Below the pieces are notes generated by a model that saw only the letters and a program-made list of their open reading frames with translations, did no database searches and was not told where the DNA came from. The translations under genes were made by a program, and so were the position numbers. From Caballeronia sp. NK8 (GTDB lineage: Bacteria; Pseudomonadota; Gammaproteobacteria; Burkholderiales; Burkholderiaceae), in assembly GCF_018408855.1 (NCBI RefSeq), contig NZ_AP024322.1, positions 1,240,001-1,304,000 of the forward strand: a DNA stretch of 64,000 nt, written 5' to 3'. Within the stretch, counting starts at the first letter, position 1; each line of letters starts with the position of its first letter. This document shows positions 38,983 to 46,758 of the stretch, one piece after another.

Positions 38983-40914
38983 ATGCCGAATCAGGAACAC
39001 ATCGAACACGCACAGCCATTTTCATCGCTGCCGCCGACTCAGGCAACGATGGCGGCGCAGCAACGCGCCTTGCACGACCTTCCGCCGGATGATCCCGACG
39101 AAGAGGCCGACGCGCGGCGCGGCTTCATCGGCACGATTCCCGATGCGGAAGTGCGCGGCGCCTACGATCAGGTGATCTGGAGTCTCGCCGATTACGGATT
39201 CCTCGACGACACGCGCGCGCCCGCGTCCGCGCATCCGGCGCTGTGGCGGCATGCGCGCATCAATACGCTGCACGGCCTGTTCCGGGTGACCGAGCGCATC
39301 TTTCAGGTCCGCGGCTTCGATGTCTCGAATGTGACCTTCATCGAGGGCAAGCGCGGGCTCATCGTCATCGATCCGCTGACCTGCAAGGAAACGGCGGCGG
39401 CCGCGCTGGAACTCTACTTCACGCATCGTCCGAAGCGGCCGGTGGTCGCTGTTATCTACAGCCACAGCCATGCGGATCACTTCGGCGGCGTGCGCGGCGT
39501 CACCTGCGATGCCGACGTGCACGCAGGGCGCACGAAGATCATCGCGCCCGCCGGCTTCATGGAAGAGGCGGTGTCGGAGAATGTCATGGCAGGCCCGGCG
39601 ATGGCGCGCCGCGCGCAGTTCCAGTTCGGTCATACGCTCGCGCGCAACGCGTGCTGCCAGATCGACGCCGGCATGGGCAAGACCATCCCGCGCGGCACGA
39701 TCACGCTGATTCCGCCGACGCAACTCATCAGCGAAACGCTGGAGACGCACATCATCGATGGCGTCGAGATTGTGTTTCAGCTGACGCCCGAAAGCGAAGC
39801 GCCTGCGGAAATGCATTTCTATTTCCCGCAGGAACGCGCGCTCAATCTCGCCGAGAACGGCACGCGCTCGCTGCACAATCTCTGTCCGTTGCGAGGCGCG
39901 AACGTGCGCAATGCGCAGCGCTGGGCGCGTTATCTCGGAGAATCGCTGGAGCGCTTCGGGCGCGACGCCGACGTAGTCTTCGCGCAACACAACTGGCCGA
40001 CCTGGGGTAGCGAGCGCATCGTCAGCTATCTCGAAGCGCAACGTGATCTCTACAAGTTCCTGCACGATCAGACCGTGCGGATGATGAACCGTGGCATGAA
40101 TGCCGCCGAGATCGCGGAAGTCATGCATCTGCCGGATTCGCTGCGCGCGCTGTGGCATACGCGCGGTTATTACGGCACGGTCTCGCACAATGTGAAGGCG
40201 ATCTACCAACAGTACCTGAGCTGGTACGACGGCAATCCTGCGAATCTGCATGCCTTGCCGCCCGAGATGGCGGCGACGCGCTACGTCGAATACATGGGGG
40301 GCGCGGATGAAATGCTCGATCGTGCGCGCCGGGACTACGAAAAAGGCGAATACCGCTGGGTCGCGCAAGTGATGAATCATCTCGTGTTCGCTCAGCCGCA
40401 ATTGCGCGAAGCGCGCGAACTGGGCGGGGCGGCGCTCGAACAAATGGGTTATCAGGCGGAATCGGCGACGTGGCGCAACGCGTTCATGCTCGGCGCGCGC
40501 GAGCTGCGCGAAGGACGCCGCTCGGTGACCGGGTTCGCCGGACGCAGCCGCGACATGGTCTGCGCGATCACCGAGGAAATGTTCTTCGACTATCTCGCGG
40601 TTCGCGTCGATGGCTTGCGGGCGCAGCACCTGCACGCGCGCATCGACTGGCAGTTCACCGATACGGCCAGGCGCTTCAGGCTGAATCTGCAGCACGGCAC
40701 GCTGACGTGGTCGTCGATGTTGTCATCGCAGCCATCGCATGTGGTGGTCGCGATGACGCGCGACTCGCTGAACCGCATCCTGTGCGGCGAGACCGGTTTC
40801 GCCGAGGCATTGCGCGACGGAAACATTCTGCTCGAAGGCGACGGCGGCGTGTTCAAGGCCTTGCTCGGCACGCTCGACACCTTCGACGGCGAGTTCAACG
40901 TCGTGGAGCCGTGA
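38983..40914 (+). CDS. sdsA: SdsA-type alkyl sulfatase (metallo-beta-lactamase fold)
   Basis: 643 aa. Metallo-beta-lactamase zinc motif SHSHADHFGG near residue 160 and further ligands downstream, followed by the alkylsulfatase dimerisation domain and the C-terminal SCP2-like domain (about 520-640). It hydrolyses primary alkyl sulfates such as dodecyl sulfate to alcohol and sulfate. SdsA1 of Pseudomonas is secreted and has a signal peptide; here the N-terminus (MPNQEHIEHAQPFSSLPP) is hydrophilic, so this protein appears cytoplasmic. Likely co-transcribed with the upstream GMC dehydrogenase. Confidence 0.92.
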   Translation: MPNQEHIEHAQPFSSLPPTQATMAAQQRALHDLPPDDPDEEADARRGFIGTIPDAEVRGAYDQVIWSLADYGFLDDTRAPASAHPALWRHARINTLHGLFRVTERIFQVRGFDVSNVTFIEGKRGLIVIDPLTCKETAAAALELYFTHRPKRPVVAVIYSHSHADHFGGVRGVTCDADVHAGRTKIIAPAGFMEEAVSENVMAGPAMARRAQFQFGHTLARNACCQIDAGMGKTIPRGTITLIPPTQLISETLETHIIDGVEIVFQLTPESEAPAEMHFYFPQERALNLAENGTRSLHNLCPLRGANVRNAQRWARYLGESLERFGRDADVVFAQHNWPTWGSERIVSYLEAQRDLYKFLHDQTVRMMNRGMNAAEIAEVMHLPDSLRALWHTRGYYGTVSHNVKAIYQQYLSWYDGNPANLHALPPEMAATRYVEYMGGADEMLDRARRDYEKGEYRWVAQVMNHLVFAQPQLREARELGGAALEQMGYQAESATWRNAFMLGARELREGRRSVTGFAGRSRDMVCAITEEMFFDYLAVRVDGLRAQHLHARIDWQFTDTARRFRLNLQHGTLTWSSMLSSQPSHVVVAMTRDSLNRILCGETGFAEALRDGNILLEGDGGVFKALLGTLDTFDGEFNVVEP

Positions 40915-40995
40915 CGGTTCGGGCGCGGGGCGGCCGGATCGATCGGCGGGATGTACCATAGCGCTTCTCGAAGCGCACGCACAAGGGCACAACGC

Positions 40996-42000
40996 ATGAT
41001 CGATCTACGCAGCGATACCGTCACCCGTCCCAGCAAGCCGATGCTCGCCGCGATGTCTGCAGCCGCAGTCGGCGACGACGTCTGGGGCGACGATCCCACC
41101 GTCATCGAGCTTCAGGCCGCGCTCGCCGAACGCACCGGCAAGGAAGCGGGCCTGTTCTTCCCGAGCGGCACGCAGAGCAACCTCGCGGCCTTGATGGCGC
41201 ATTGCGCGCGCGGCGACGAGTACATCGTCGGGCAGGTCGCGCACACGTACAAGTACGAAGGCGGCGGCGCGGCCGTACTCGGCAGCATTCAGCCGCAGCC
41301 GATCGAAAACGCGCCCGACGGCTCCTTGCCGCTCGAGAAGATCGCAGCGGCGATCAAGCCGATCGACAATCACTTCGCGCGCACGCGGCTGCTCGCGCTC
41401 GAAAACACGATCGGCGGCAAGGTGCTGCCGGCCGGTTACGTCGCGCAGGCGACGAAGCTCGCGCGCGATCGCGGGCTGTCGACGCATCTCGACGGCGCGC
41501 GCGTGTTCAACGCGGCGGTGGCATCGGACAAGCCGGTCAGCGATCTGTGTGCGCCGTTCGACTCCGTGTCGGTCTGTTTTTCAAAGGGATTGGGCGCGCC
41601 GGTTGGCTCGGTGCTGGTCGGCTCGAAAGCATTGATCGAGGTCGCAAGCCGCTGGCGCAAGGTGCTGGGCGGCGGCATGCGTCAGTCGGGCTTGCTCGCC
41701 GCCGCGTGTCTCTACGCGCTGGAGCATCACGTCGATGACCTGGCGCAGGATCACGACAACGCCGCGCGTCTCGCCGCCGGTCTGGGCCAGATCGACGCAA
41801 TCACCGTGTTGTCGCACGCAACCAACATGGTCTTCGCGCAGATTCCCGAGGCGCATTGCGCGCCGCTCGAAGCGTTCCTGAAGGAGCGCGGCATTCTGAT
41901 GCAGATGCTCTATGCATCGCGATTCGTCACGCATCGCGATGTGTCGCGCGCGGATATCGACACGGTCATTCACGCGGTCAAAGACTATTTCGCGCGTTGA
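40996..42000 (+). CDS. ltaE: Low-specificity L-threonine aldolase
   Basis: 334 aa from MIDLRSDTVTRPSKPMLAAM, the canonical start; earlier in-frame codons are not conserved-looking. A PLP fold-type I enzyme that cleaves threonine/allo-threonine to glycine and acetaldehyde. The PLP lysine is in SVCFSKGLGAPVGS (Lys about 197), and the GDDVWGDDPTV and LFFPSGTQSNLAALM blocks are typical. It is followed by a strong terminator; no pathway link to its neighbours is obvious. Confidence 0.93.
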   Translation: MIDLRSDTVTRPSKPMLAAMSAAAVGDDVWGDDPTVIELQAALAERTGKEAGLFFPSGTQSNLAALMAHCARGDEYIVGQVAHTYKYEGGGAAVLGSIQPQPIENAPDGSLPLEKIAAAIKPIDNHFARTRLLALENTIGGKVLPAGYVAQATKLARDRGLSTHLDGARVFNAAVASDKPVSDLCAPFDSVSVCFSKGLGAPVGSVLVGSKALIEVASRWRKVLGGGMRQSGLLAAACLYALEHHVDDLAQDHDNAARLAAGLGQIDAITVLSHATNMVFAQIPEAHCAPLEAFLKERGILMQMLYASRFVTHRDVSRADIDTVIHAVKDYFAR

Positions 42001-42002
42001 AT

Positions 42003-42039
42003 GAAAAATGCCCCGCTCTGAATGCAAGCGGGGCATTTC
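42003..42039. terminator. Bidirectional terminator between ltaE and puuD
   Basis: Perfect 10-bp stem ATGCCCCGCT / AGCGGGGCAT, flanked by an A-run upstream and T's downstream, between convergent genes. Confidence 0.88.
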
Positions 42040-42058
42040 TCGACTCGGAACGGCAAGC

Positions 42059-43252
42059 TTAGTCCACTGCGCCGCCTGCAAACCAGGCCGCCACTTTCTG
42101 ACGCTCGGCGTCGGTCATCTGCGTCACGTTGCCGAGCGGCATCGCCTTCAACGTCACCGCCTGCTGATGCACGCGCTGCGCGTTCTGCTTGATCTCGGCA
42201 GGCGTATCGAGCAAGACGCCGGCGGGCGCGCTGCCCATCATCGTCGGATGCGCGGAGTGGCACGTCGCGCAGCGCTGCTGGATGATCGGCTGGATGTCGG
42301 AGACCTTGATGGTCGGGGCACCCGCGGCTTGCGCGACCGGCACCGACGGCGCAGGCATGGTCCACGCGAATGCGCCGAGCACCAGCGCGAGGCCCGCGAC
42401 CGGCATGTACCACAGCACCTGGCCGCGATGGCGCATCACGAAGAACTGGCGAATCAGCGCGCCCGCCAGCATGATCAGCACGAGAATCAGCCAGTTGTAC
42501 TTGTGCGTGTAGGTCATCGCGTAGTGGTTCGACAGCATCGCGAACACGACCGGCAGCGTGAAGTACGTGTTGTGCACGGAGCGCTGCTTGCCGCGCTTGC
42601 CGTAGATCGCGTTCGGCGTCTCGCCCTTGAGCATCGCGGCGACCATCTTGCGCTGGCCCGGAATGATGACGAAGAACACGTTGGCCGACATGATCGTCGC
42701 GATCATCGCACCGGTGATCAGATACGCGGCGCGGCCCGCGAACACGTGGCACGCGATGAACGCCGCGACCAGCACGTAGATGCCGACGCAGATGCCGAGC
42801 AGCTTGTCGTTGGTGCCGAGCACGCGGCACAGCGTGTCGTACACGATCCAGCCGGCCATCAGGAAGCCGAGCGCGGCCGACACAGCGACGACCGGGCCCA
42901 TGTCGAGCACGCTCTTGTCGATGAGATAGGTGCTCGGCGCCATCAGATACAGCACGAAGAAGAGGCCGAAGCCCGACATCCACGTGGTGTACGACGGCCA
43001 GAACGACCAGTGCAGGCTCTCCGGCATGTCCTGCGGCGCGACGGAGTATTTCTGCATGTGATAGAAACCGCCGCCGTGAACGTGCCAGAAATCGCCGAAC
43101 ACGCCGCGACGGCGCGCGTTCGGGTCGGTGGGCGGTTTCAAACTGTTGTCCAGCGCGACGAAATAGAACGATTCGCCGATCCAGGCGATCGCGACGATGA
43201 CGTGCAGACAGCGCAATACGAGATTGAGCCAGTCGGTGACAAAGCCTTCCAT
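42059..43252 (-). CDS. puuD: Membrane urate hydroxylase PuuD with C-terminal cytochrome c
   Basis: 397 aa from the ATG preceded by GGAGGAG; an in-frame GTG four codons upstream is part of that ribosome site. Eight or so membrane helices form the DUF989/urate-oxidase domain (FGDFWHVHGGGFYHMQKY, GKRGKQRSVHNTYFTLPV). The C-terminal periplasmic domain carries one c-type haem motif, CATCH, near residue 330. PuuD oxidises urate to 5-hydroxyisourate, probably passing electrons through its own haem to the respiratory chain, and replaces uricase. Co-directional with uraH upstream, which acts on its product. Confidence 0.93.
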   Translation of the reverse strand: MEGFVTDWLNLVLRCLHVIVAIAWIGESFYFVALDNSLKPPTDPNARRRGVFGDFWHVHGGGFYHMQKYSVAPQDMPESLHWSFWPSYTTWMSGFGLFFVLYLMAPSTYLIDKSVLDMGPVVAVSAALGFLMAGWIVYDTLCRVLGTNDKLLGICVGIYVLVAAFIACHVFAGRAAYLITGAMIATIMSANVFFVIIPGQRKMVAAMLKGETPNAIYGKRGKQRSVHNTYFTLPVVFAMLSNHYAMTYTHKYNWLILVLIMLAGALIRQFFVMRHRGQVLWYMPVAGLALVLGAFAWTMPAPSVPVAQAAGAPTIKVSDIQPIIQQRCATCHSAHPTMMGSAPAGVLLDTPAEIKQNAQRVHQQAVTLKAMPLGNVTQMTDAERQKVAAWFAGGAVD

Positions 43253-43318
43253 GTACTCCTCCACTACCGATTCGTTATGCGCGGGGACGGCGCGATATAG
43301 GTATGTTTTAGCTGCCGC

Positions 43319-43672
43319 TCAGCTTCCGCGATACGTGCTGTAGGCCCATGGCGAAACGAGCAGCGGCACGTGATAGTGCGCGCCGGAATCCGCGATGCCG
43401 AAGCGCAGTACGACACGATCGACGAAGCGCGGCTCGGGCACCTTCACGCCGAACGCGGCGAAATAATCGCCGGCATGGAACACCAGTTCGTATTCGCCGG
43501 GTACGAGATCGGCGCCTTCGAGCAGCGGCGCATCGGCGCGGCCGTCGTCGTTGGTGTGGATGGTCTTGATCGCGCGGCGGCTGTCGCCGTCGAGCGCGAA
43601 CAGTTCGACCTTGATGCTGGCGCCCGGGCGGCCGTGCGCGGTGTCGAGGACGTGGGTAGTGAGCTTGCCCAT
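43319..43672 (-). CDS. uraH: 5-hydroxyisourate hydrolase
   Basis: 117 aa from MGKLTTHVLDTAHGRPGASI; an open frame extends 20 codons upstream from a GTG but is not conserved-looking. The transthyretin-like fold has the N-terminal HVLDTAHGRPG motif and ends with the hallmark tetrapeptide YRGS. Active-site His/Arg residues (HVLD, KTIHTNDDGR, HYHVPLLVSP) are present. It hydrolyses 5-hydroxyisourate to OHCU. The cytoplasmic form carries no signal peptide. Likely operon uraH-puuD. Confidence 0.95.
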   Translation of the reverse strand: MGKLTTHVLDTAHGRPGASIKVELFALDGDSRRAIKTIHTNDDGRADAPLLEGADLVPGEYELVFHAGDYFAAFGVKVPEPRFVDRVVLRFGIADSGAHYHVPLLVSPWAYSTYRGS

Positions 43673-44156
43673 TTCGCAGTTTCCTTGAGTTATGCGAGAT
43701 CCGGCTTTGCGCATCGATCCGAAATTCGGCACCCCGGCGTTGAGGTGCTTCTGCGGCGGATCGAGGCTCCACGTCAGTGGCTACATACCCGTCGGCGTTT
43801 CAGATGCGCGCCGTGTACAGCATTGTAGGAATTTGAGACGCGCTGTGCGCCCGCGATAGGAAAGATAATGCCCAACGCATGACAGCGGCGCGTAAGCCTT
43901 GCAGCAACGGGTTCGCGGACGTTTCCGGGGGCTTCCGGACGGCTCTTCCGCCGATGCTACCCGCGCCAAAATTCACGAATATATTGCCTGCCTGAGGACG
44001 ACTATGACGGCAGTCTGATTGCGTCCGATTTTTTGGCTACGGACAGTGGCGATGCGCGCAAAGTCTATGGATACTTGCCGCGTCCCGAAGACGGCGGCAG
44101 ACGCTGGGTAACCGGGGCTTTACTGGTTCCCCTGAACGTCTCTGGAGAAAAAGCCG
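43673..44156. other. Divergent uraH / 8-oxoguanine deaminase intergenic region
   Basis: 484 bases. The left part should contain the uraH-puuD promoter. A -10-like TATATT lies at 43980-43985 on the plus strand, which would give the deaminase mRNA a leader of about 165 bases. That leader is rich in inverted repeats: GGACG / CGTCC, GTCCG / CGGAC, and a long imperfect hairpin closed by AGACG / CGTCT around GGG-AACC / GGTT-CCC. No gene is supportable here. The leader may be a structured regulatory RNA. Confidence 0.45.
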
Positions 44157-45515
44157 ATGCCACGCAGTCTATTGGTCAAGAATGCTCACATGCTCGTCAC
44201 GATGGACGAAGCGCGCCGTGAAATTGCCGACGGCGGCCTGTATATCGAAGACAACCGCATCGTCCAGGTCGGACCGACGAGCGAACTCCCGCCCACCGCC
44301 GACGACGTGCTCGACATGCGCGGCCATCTCGTCGTTCCGGGCCTCGTCAACACACACCATCACATGTATCAGAGCCTGACGCGCGCGATTCCCGCCGCGC
44401 AGAACGCCGAACTGTTCGGCTGGCTCACGAACCTCTACAAGATCTGGGCGCATCTGACGCCCGAGATGATCAACGTGTCGACCAAGACGGCGATGGCCGA
44501 ATTGCTGCTGTCCGGCTGCACGACGTCGAGCGACCATTTGTATATCTACCCGAACGGCAGCCGGCTGGATGACAGCATCGCGGCGGCGCGCGAGATCGGC
44601 ATGCGTTTTCACGCGGCGCGCGGCAGCATGAGCGTCGGGCAGCGCGATGGCGGGCTGCCGCCGGATTCGGTCGTCGAGAAGGAAGACGCGATCCTGAAGG
44701 ACTCGCAGCGGCTCATCGAGACGTATCACGACGAAGGCCGTTACGCGATGCTGCGCGTGGTCGTCGCGCCGTGCTCGCCGTTTTCGGTGAGCCGCGAATT
44801 GATGCGCGATGCAGCGCTGCTCGCGCGCGAATACGGCGTGTCACTGCACACGCATCTGGCCGAAAACGTCAACGATGTCGCGTACAGCCGCGAGAAATTC
44901 GGCATGACGCCCGCCGAATATGCCGAGGATCTCGGCTGGGTGGGCCACGACGTGTGGCATGCACACTGCGTGCAGCTCGACAAACCGGGCATCGAACTGT
45001 TCGCGCGCACGGGCACGGGCGTCGCGCATTGTCCGTGCTCGAACATGCGGCTCGCGTCCGGCATCGCGCCGATCCGCGCGATGCGCGACGCGGGCGTGCC
45101 GGTGGGCATCGGCGTGGACGGGTCGGCATCGAACGACGGTGCGCAGATGGTAGCGGAGGTGCGTCAGGCGTTGCTGTTGCAGCGCGTCGGCTTCGGCCCG
45201 GACGCGATGACCGCGCGGGAAGCGCTCGAGATTGCAACGCTCGGCGGAGCGAAGGTGCTCAATCGCGATGATATCGGCGCGCTTGCGCCCGGCATGGCGG
45301 CGGACTTCGTGTCGTTCGACCTGTCGCAGACGGCGTTCGCGGGCGCGCTGCACGATCCGGTGGCGGCGCTGGTGTTCTGCGCGCCGTCACAGGTATCGAC
45401 GAGTGTGATCGACGGCAAGGTCGTCGTGAAGGAAGGGCGCCTGACGACGCTGGATCTGGGGGCCGTGGTGGAACGGCACAACCGGCTGGCGGGTGAACTG
45501 GCGAACCGGGCGTAA
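44157..45515 (+). CDS. 8-oxoguanine deaminase (amidohydrolase, AtzB/TrzA-like)
   Basis: 452 aa amidohydrolase. Metal-binding HxH is in VNTHHHMYQSL (His 67 and 69), with further ligands in VSLHTHLAEN and WHAHCVQLD, and the final Asp in GIGVDGSASNDGAQM. The sequence closely follows characterised 8-oxoguanine deaminases (Pseudomonas PA0142 type), which convert 8-oxoguanine to urate, feeding directly into PuuD encoded next door. Hydroxyatrazine ethylaminohydrolase is the frequent mis-annotation. It is preceded by a long structured leader and separated from the convergent LysR gene by a GC hairpin. Confidence 0.88.
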   Translation: MPRSLLVKNAHMLVTMDEARREIADGGLYIEDNRIVQVGPTSELPPTADDVLDMRGHLVVPGLVNTHHHMYQSLTRAIPAAQNAELFGWLTNLYKIWAHLTPEMINVSTKTAMAELLLSGCTTSSDHLYIYPNGSRLDDSIAAAREIGMRFHAARGSMSVGQRDGGLPPDSVVEKEDAILKDSQRLIETYHDEGRYAMLRVVVAPCSPFSVSRELMRDAALLAREYGVSLHTHLAENVNDVAYSREKFGMTPAEYAEDLGWVGHDVWHAHCVQLDKPGIELFARTGTGVAHCPCSNMRLASGIAPIRAMRDAGVPVGIGVDGSASNDGAQMVAEVRQALLLQRVGFGPDAMTAREALEIATLGGAKVLNRDDIGALAPGMAADFVSFDLSQTAFAGALHDPVAALVFCAPSQVSTSVIDGKVVVKEGRLTTLDLGAVVERHNRLAGELANRA

Positions 45516-45521
45516 ATGAAG

Positions 45522-45543
45522 CGGGGCGCCCGAAGGCGCCCCG
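45522..45543. terminator. GC hairpin between convergent genes
   Basis: Perfect 9-bp stem CGGGGCGCC / GGCGCCCCG with loop CGAA, seven bases after the deaminase stop and ten before the LysR stop. There is no T-run on either side. Confidence 0.65.
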
Positions 45544-45552
45544 TCCGAAGCA

Positions 45553-46485
45553 TCACGGCTGATCGATCAGCGACCGCGTCGCTTCGCCGACGAGCCCGCG
45601 CAGCCAGCGGACTTCATCGGAGTAATGACAGCGCTCGTGCCAGAGCTGGTAATACTGCATCGGCGGGAAATCGAGCGGCGCGGGCACGACCGCGAGCGGC
45701 AGAAACCGCGCGTAGTGATCGGCGAAGAGCCGCGTCGTCGTGAAGACCAGATCCGACTTGATCAGCACGTAAGGCGCGAGATTGAAGTACGGCAGCGTGA
45801 CGACGACATGACGCTTCAGACGCTCGCGCGCCAGATGCACGTCGATCGCGCCGCGCTGGCCGACGGAATAGGGCGTCGGCGCGAGATGCGGCGCGTTCAG
45901 GTACTGATCGAGCGTGAGCCCGCCGCGCTTGGCGAACGGATGCTGATTGCTGACGAGACACACGATCTTGTCGACGAACAGGTTCGAGAGGTGCAACTGC
46001 TCGGGCGGCTCCGGCCAGTTGCCGACGACGATATCGAGCTTGCCATCCTCGAGCGCGAGTTCGTAGTCGAACGCAGGCCCAAGCGAATGAAACTCGAGCG
46101 TCGCATTCGGCGCGGCCAGACGAAAGCGTTCGACGACGGTCGGCACGAACAGCACGTTCAGATAGTCGGGACAGCCGATGCGATAGCACCGCACGGAAGT
46201 CGAAGGATCGAAGTTGTGCTGCTGGACCTTGATGCGTTCGATCTCGCGCAGCGCGTTCTGCGTGGGCTCGAGCAGGCGCAGTCCGTATTCGGTCGGCACC
46301 ATGCCGGACTTGCCGCGCACGAGGAGCGGGTCGCCGGTGATGTCGCGCAGCCGGCGTAACGCTGCGCTGATGGCGGGTTGGGACTGATTGAGTTTGACGG
46401 CCGCGCGGGTCACGCTGCGTTCCATCAGGAGGGTATGCAAGACGCGCAATAAATACGTATCGATCGCCTCGCGTTGCTGACTCAT
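45553..46485 (-). CDS. LysR-family transcriptional regulator
   Basis: 310 aa from MSQQREAIDTYLLRVLHTLL, with GGAGA upstream. N-terminal winged helix-turn-helix (ERSVTRAAVKLNQSQPAISA, then LRRLRDITGDPLLVRG) and a PBP2-type effector domain (about 95-300). It resembles the NodD/LinR/NahR-like group (the block around MVPTEYGLRLLEPTQNALRE). It is divergent from the BMP-type ABC transporter and faces 8-oxoguanine deaminase, so it probably controls purine uptake or deamination genes. A candidate operator lies in the divergent gap. Confidence 0.9.
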   Translation of the reverse strand: MSQQREAIDTYLLRVLHTLLMERSVTRAAVKLNQSQPAISAALRRLRDITGDPLLVRGKSGMVPTEYGLRLLEPTQNALREIERIKVQQHNFDPSTSVRCYRIGCPDYLNVLFVPTVVERFRLAAPNATLEFHSLGPAFDYELALEDGKLDIVVGNWPEPPEQLHLSNLFVDKIVCLVSNQHPFAKRGGLTLDQYLNAPHLAPTPYSVGQRGAIDVHLARERLKRHVVVTLPYFNLAPYVLIKSDLVFTTTRLFADHYARFLPLAVVPAPLDFPPMQYYQLWHERCHYSDEVRWLRGLVGEATRSLIDQP

Positions 46486-46528
46486 GTTATCTCCACTATA
46501 TGTTCTGGCTGATCGATGCGGGGGTGCC

Positions 46529-46548
46529 ACATATCATTTTTAATATGT
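46529..46548. promoter_or_regulatory. Candidate LysR operator
   Basis: Dyad ACATAT (46529-46534) and ATATGT (46543-46548) separated by eight bases, in the divergent lysR/ABC intergenic region. It fits the T-N11-A rule for LysR boxes. An additional ATATGT half-site occurs at 46498-46503, close to the lysR start. Confidence 0.5.
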
Positions 46549-46718
46549 CGTGAAAATTTCGTCAAGGTGTGGCTTACCCGCAAACATTGGCTTTGGTGGG
46601 GCGCAACACCTAATTTTGAGTTATCGACTTAGTGTTCCGAATTCTGTAAATTCTGCCCGCGATATGAGTTCGTGCGACATGAGGGTTTGTCTCACGCTCG
46701 TGAGCGGTAACTTTTCCA

Positions 46719-46742
46719 GCCCGGCCTGCTCGGTGGCCGGGC
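46719..46742 (+). terminator. GC-rich hairpin just upstream of the ABC ATPase gene
   Basis: Perfect 8-bp stem GCCCGGCC / GGCCGGGC with an eight-base loop, 16 bases before the ATG and followed by CATTTCT. A smaller palindrome CTCACG-CT-CGTGAG lies about 27 bases upstream. It could act as an attenuator or limit ribosome access, since no clear Shine-Dalgarno is visible. Confidence 0.4.
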
Positions 46743-46758
46743 GCATTTCTGGATCTTC

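Noticed and set aside
44033..44221. 62-codon frame across the 8-oxoguanine deaminase leader and start
   Set aside because: It overlaps the well-supported deaminase start in another frame, has no ribosome site and no recognisable product; the stretch is better read as a structured leader.
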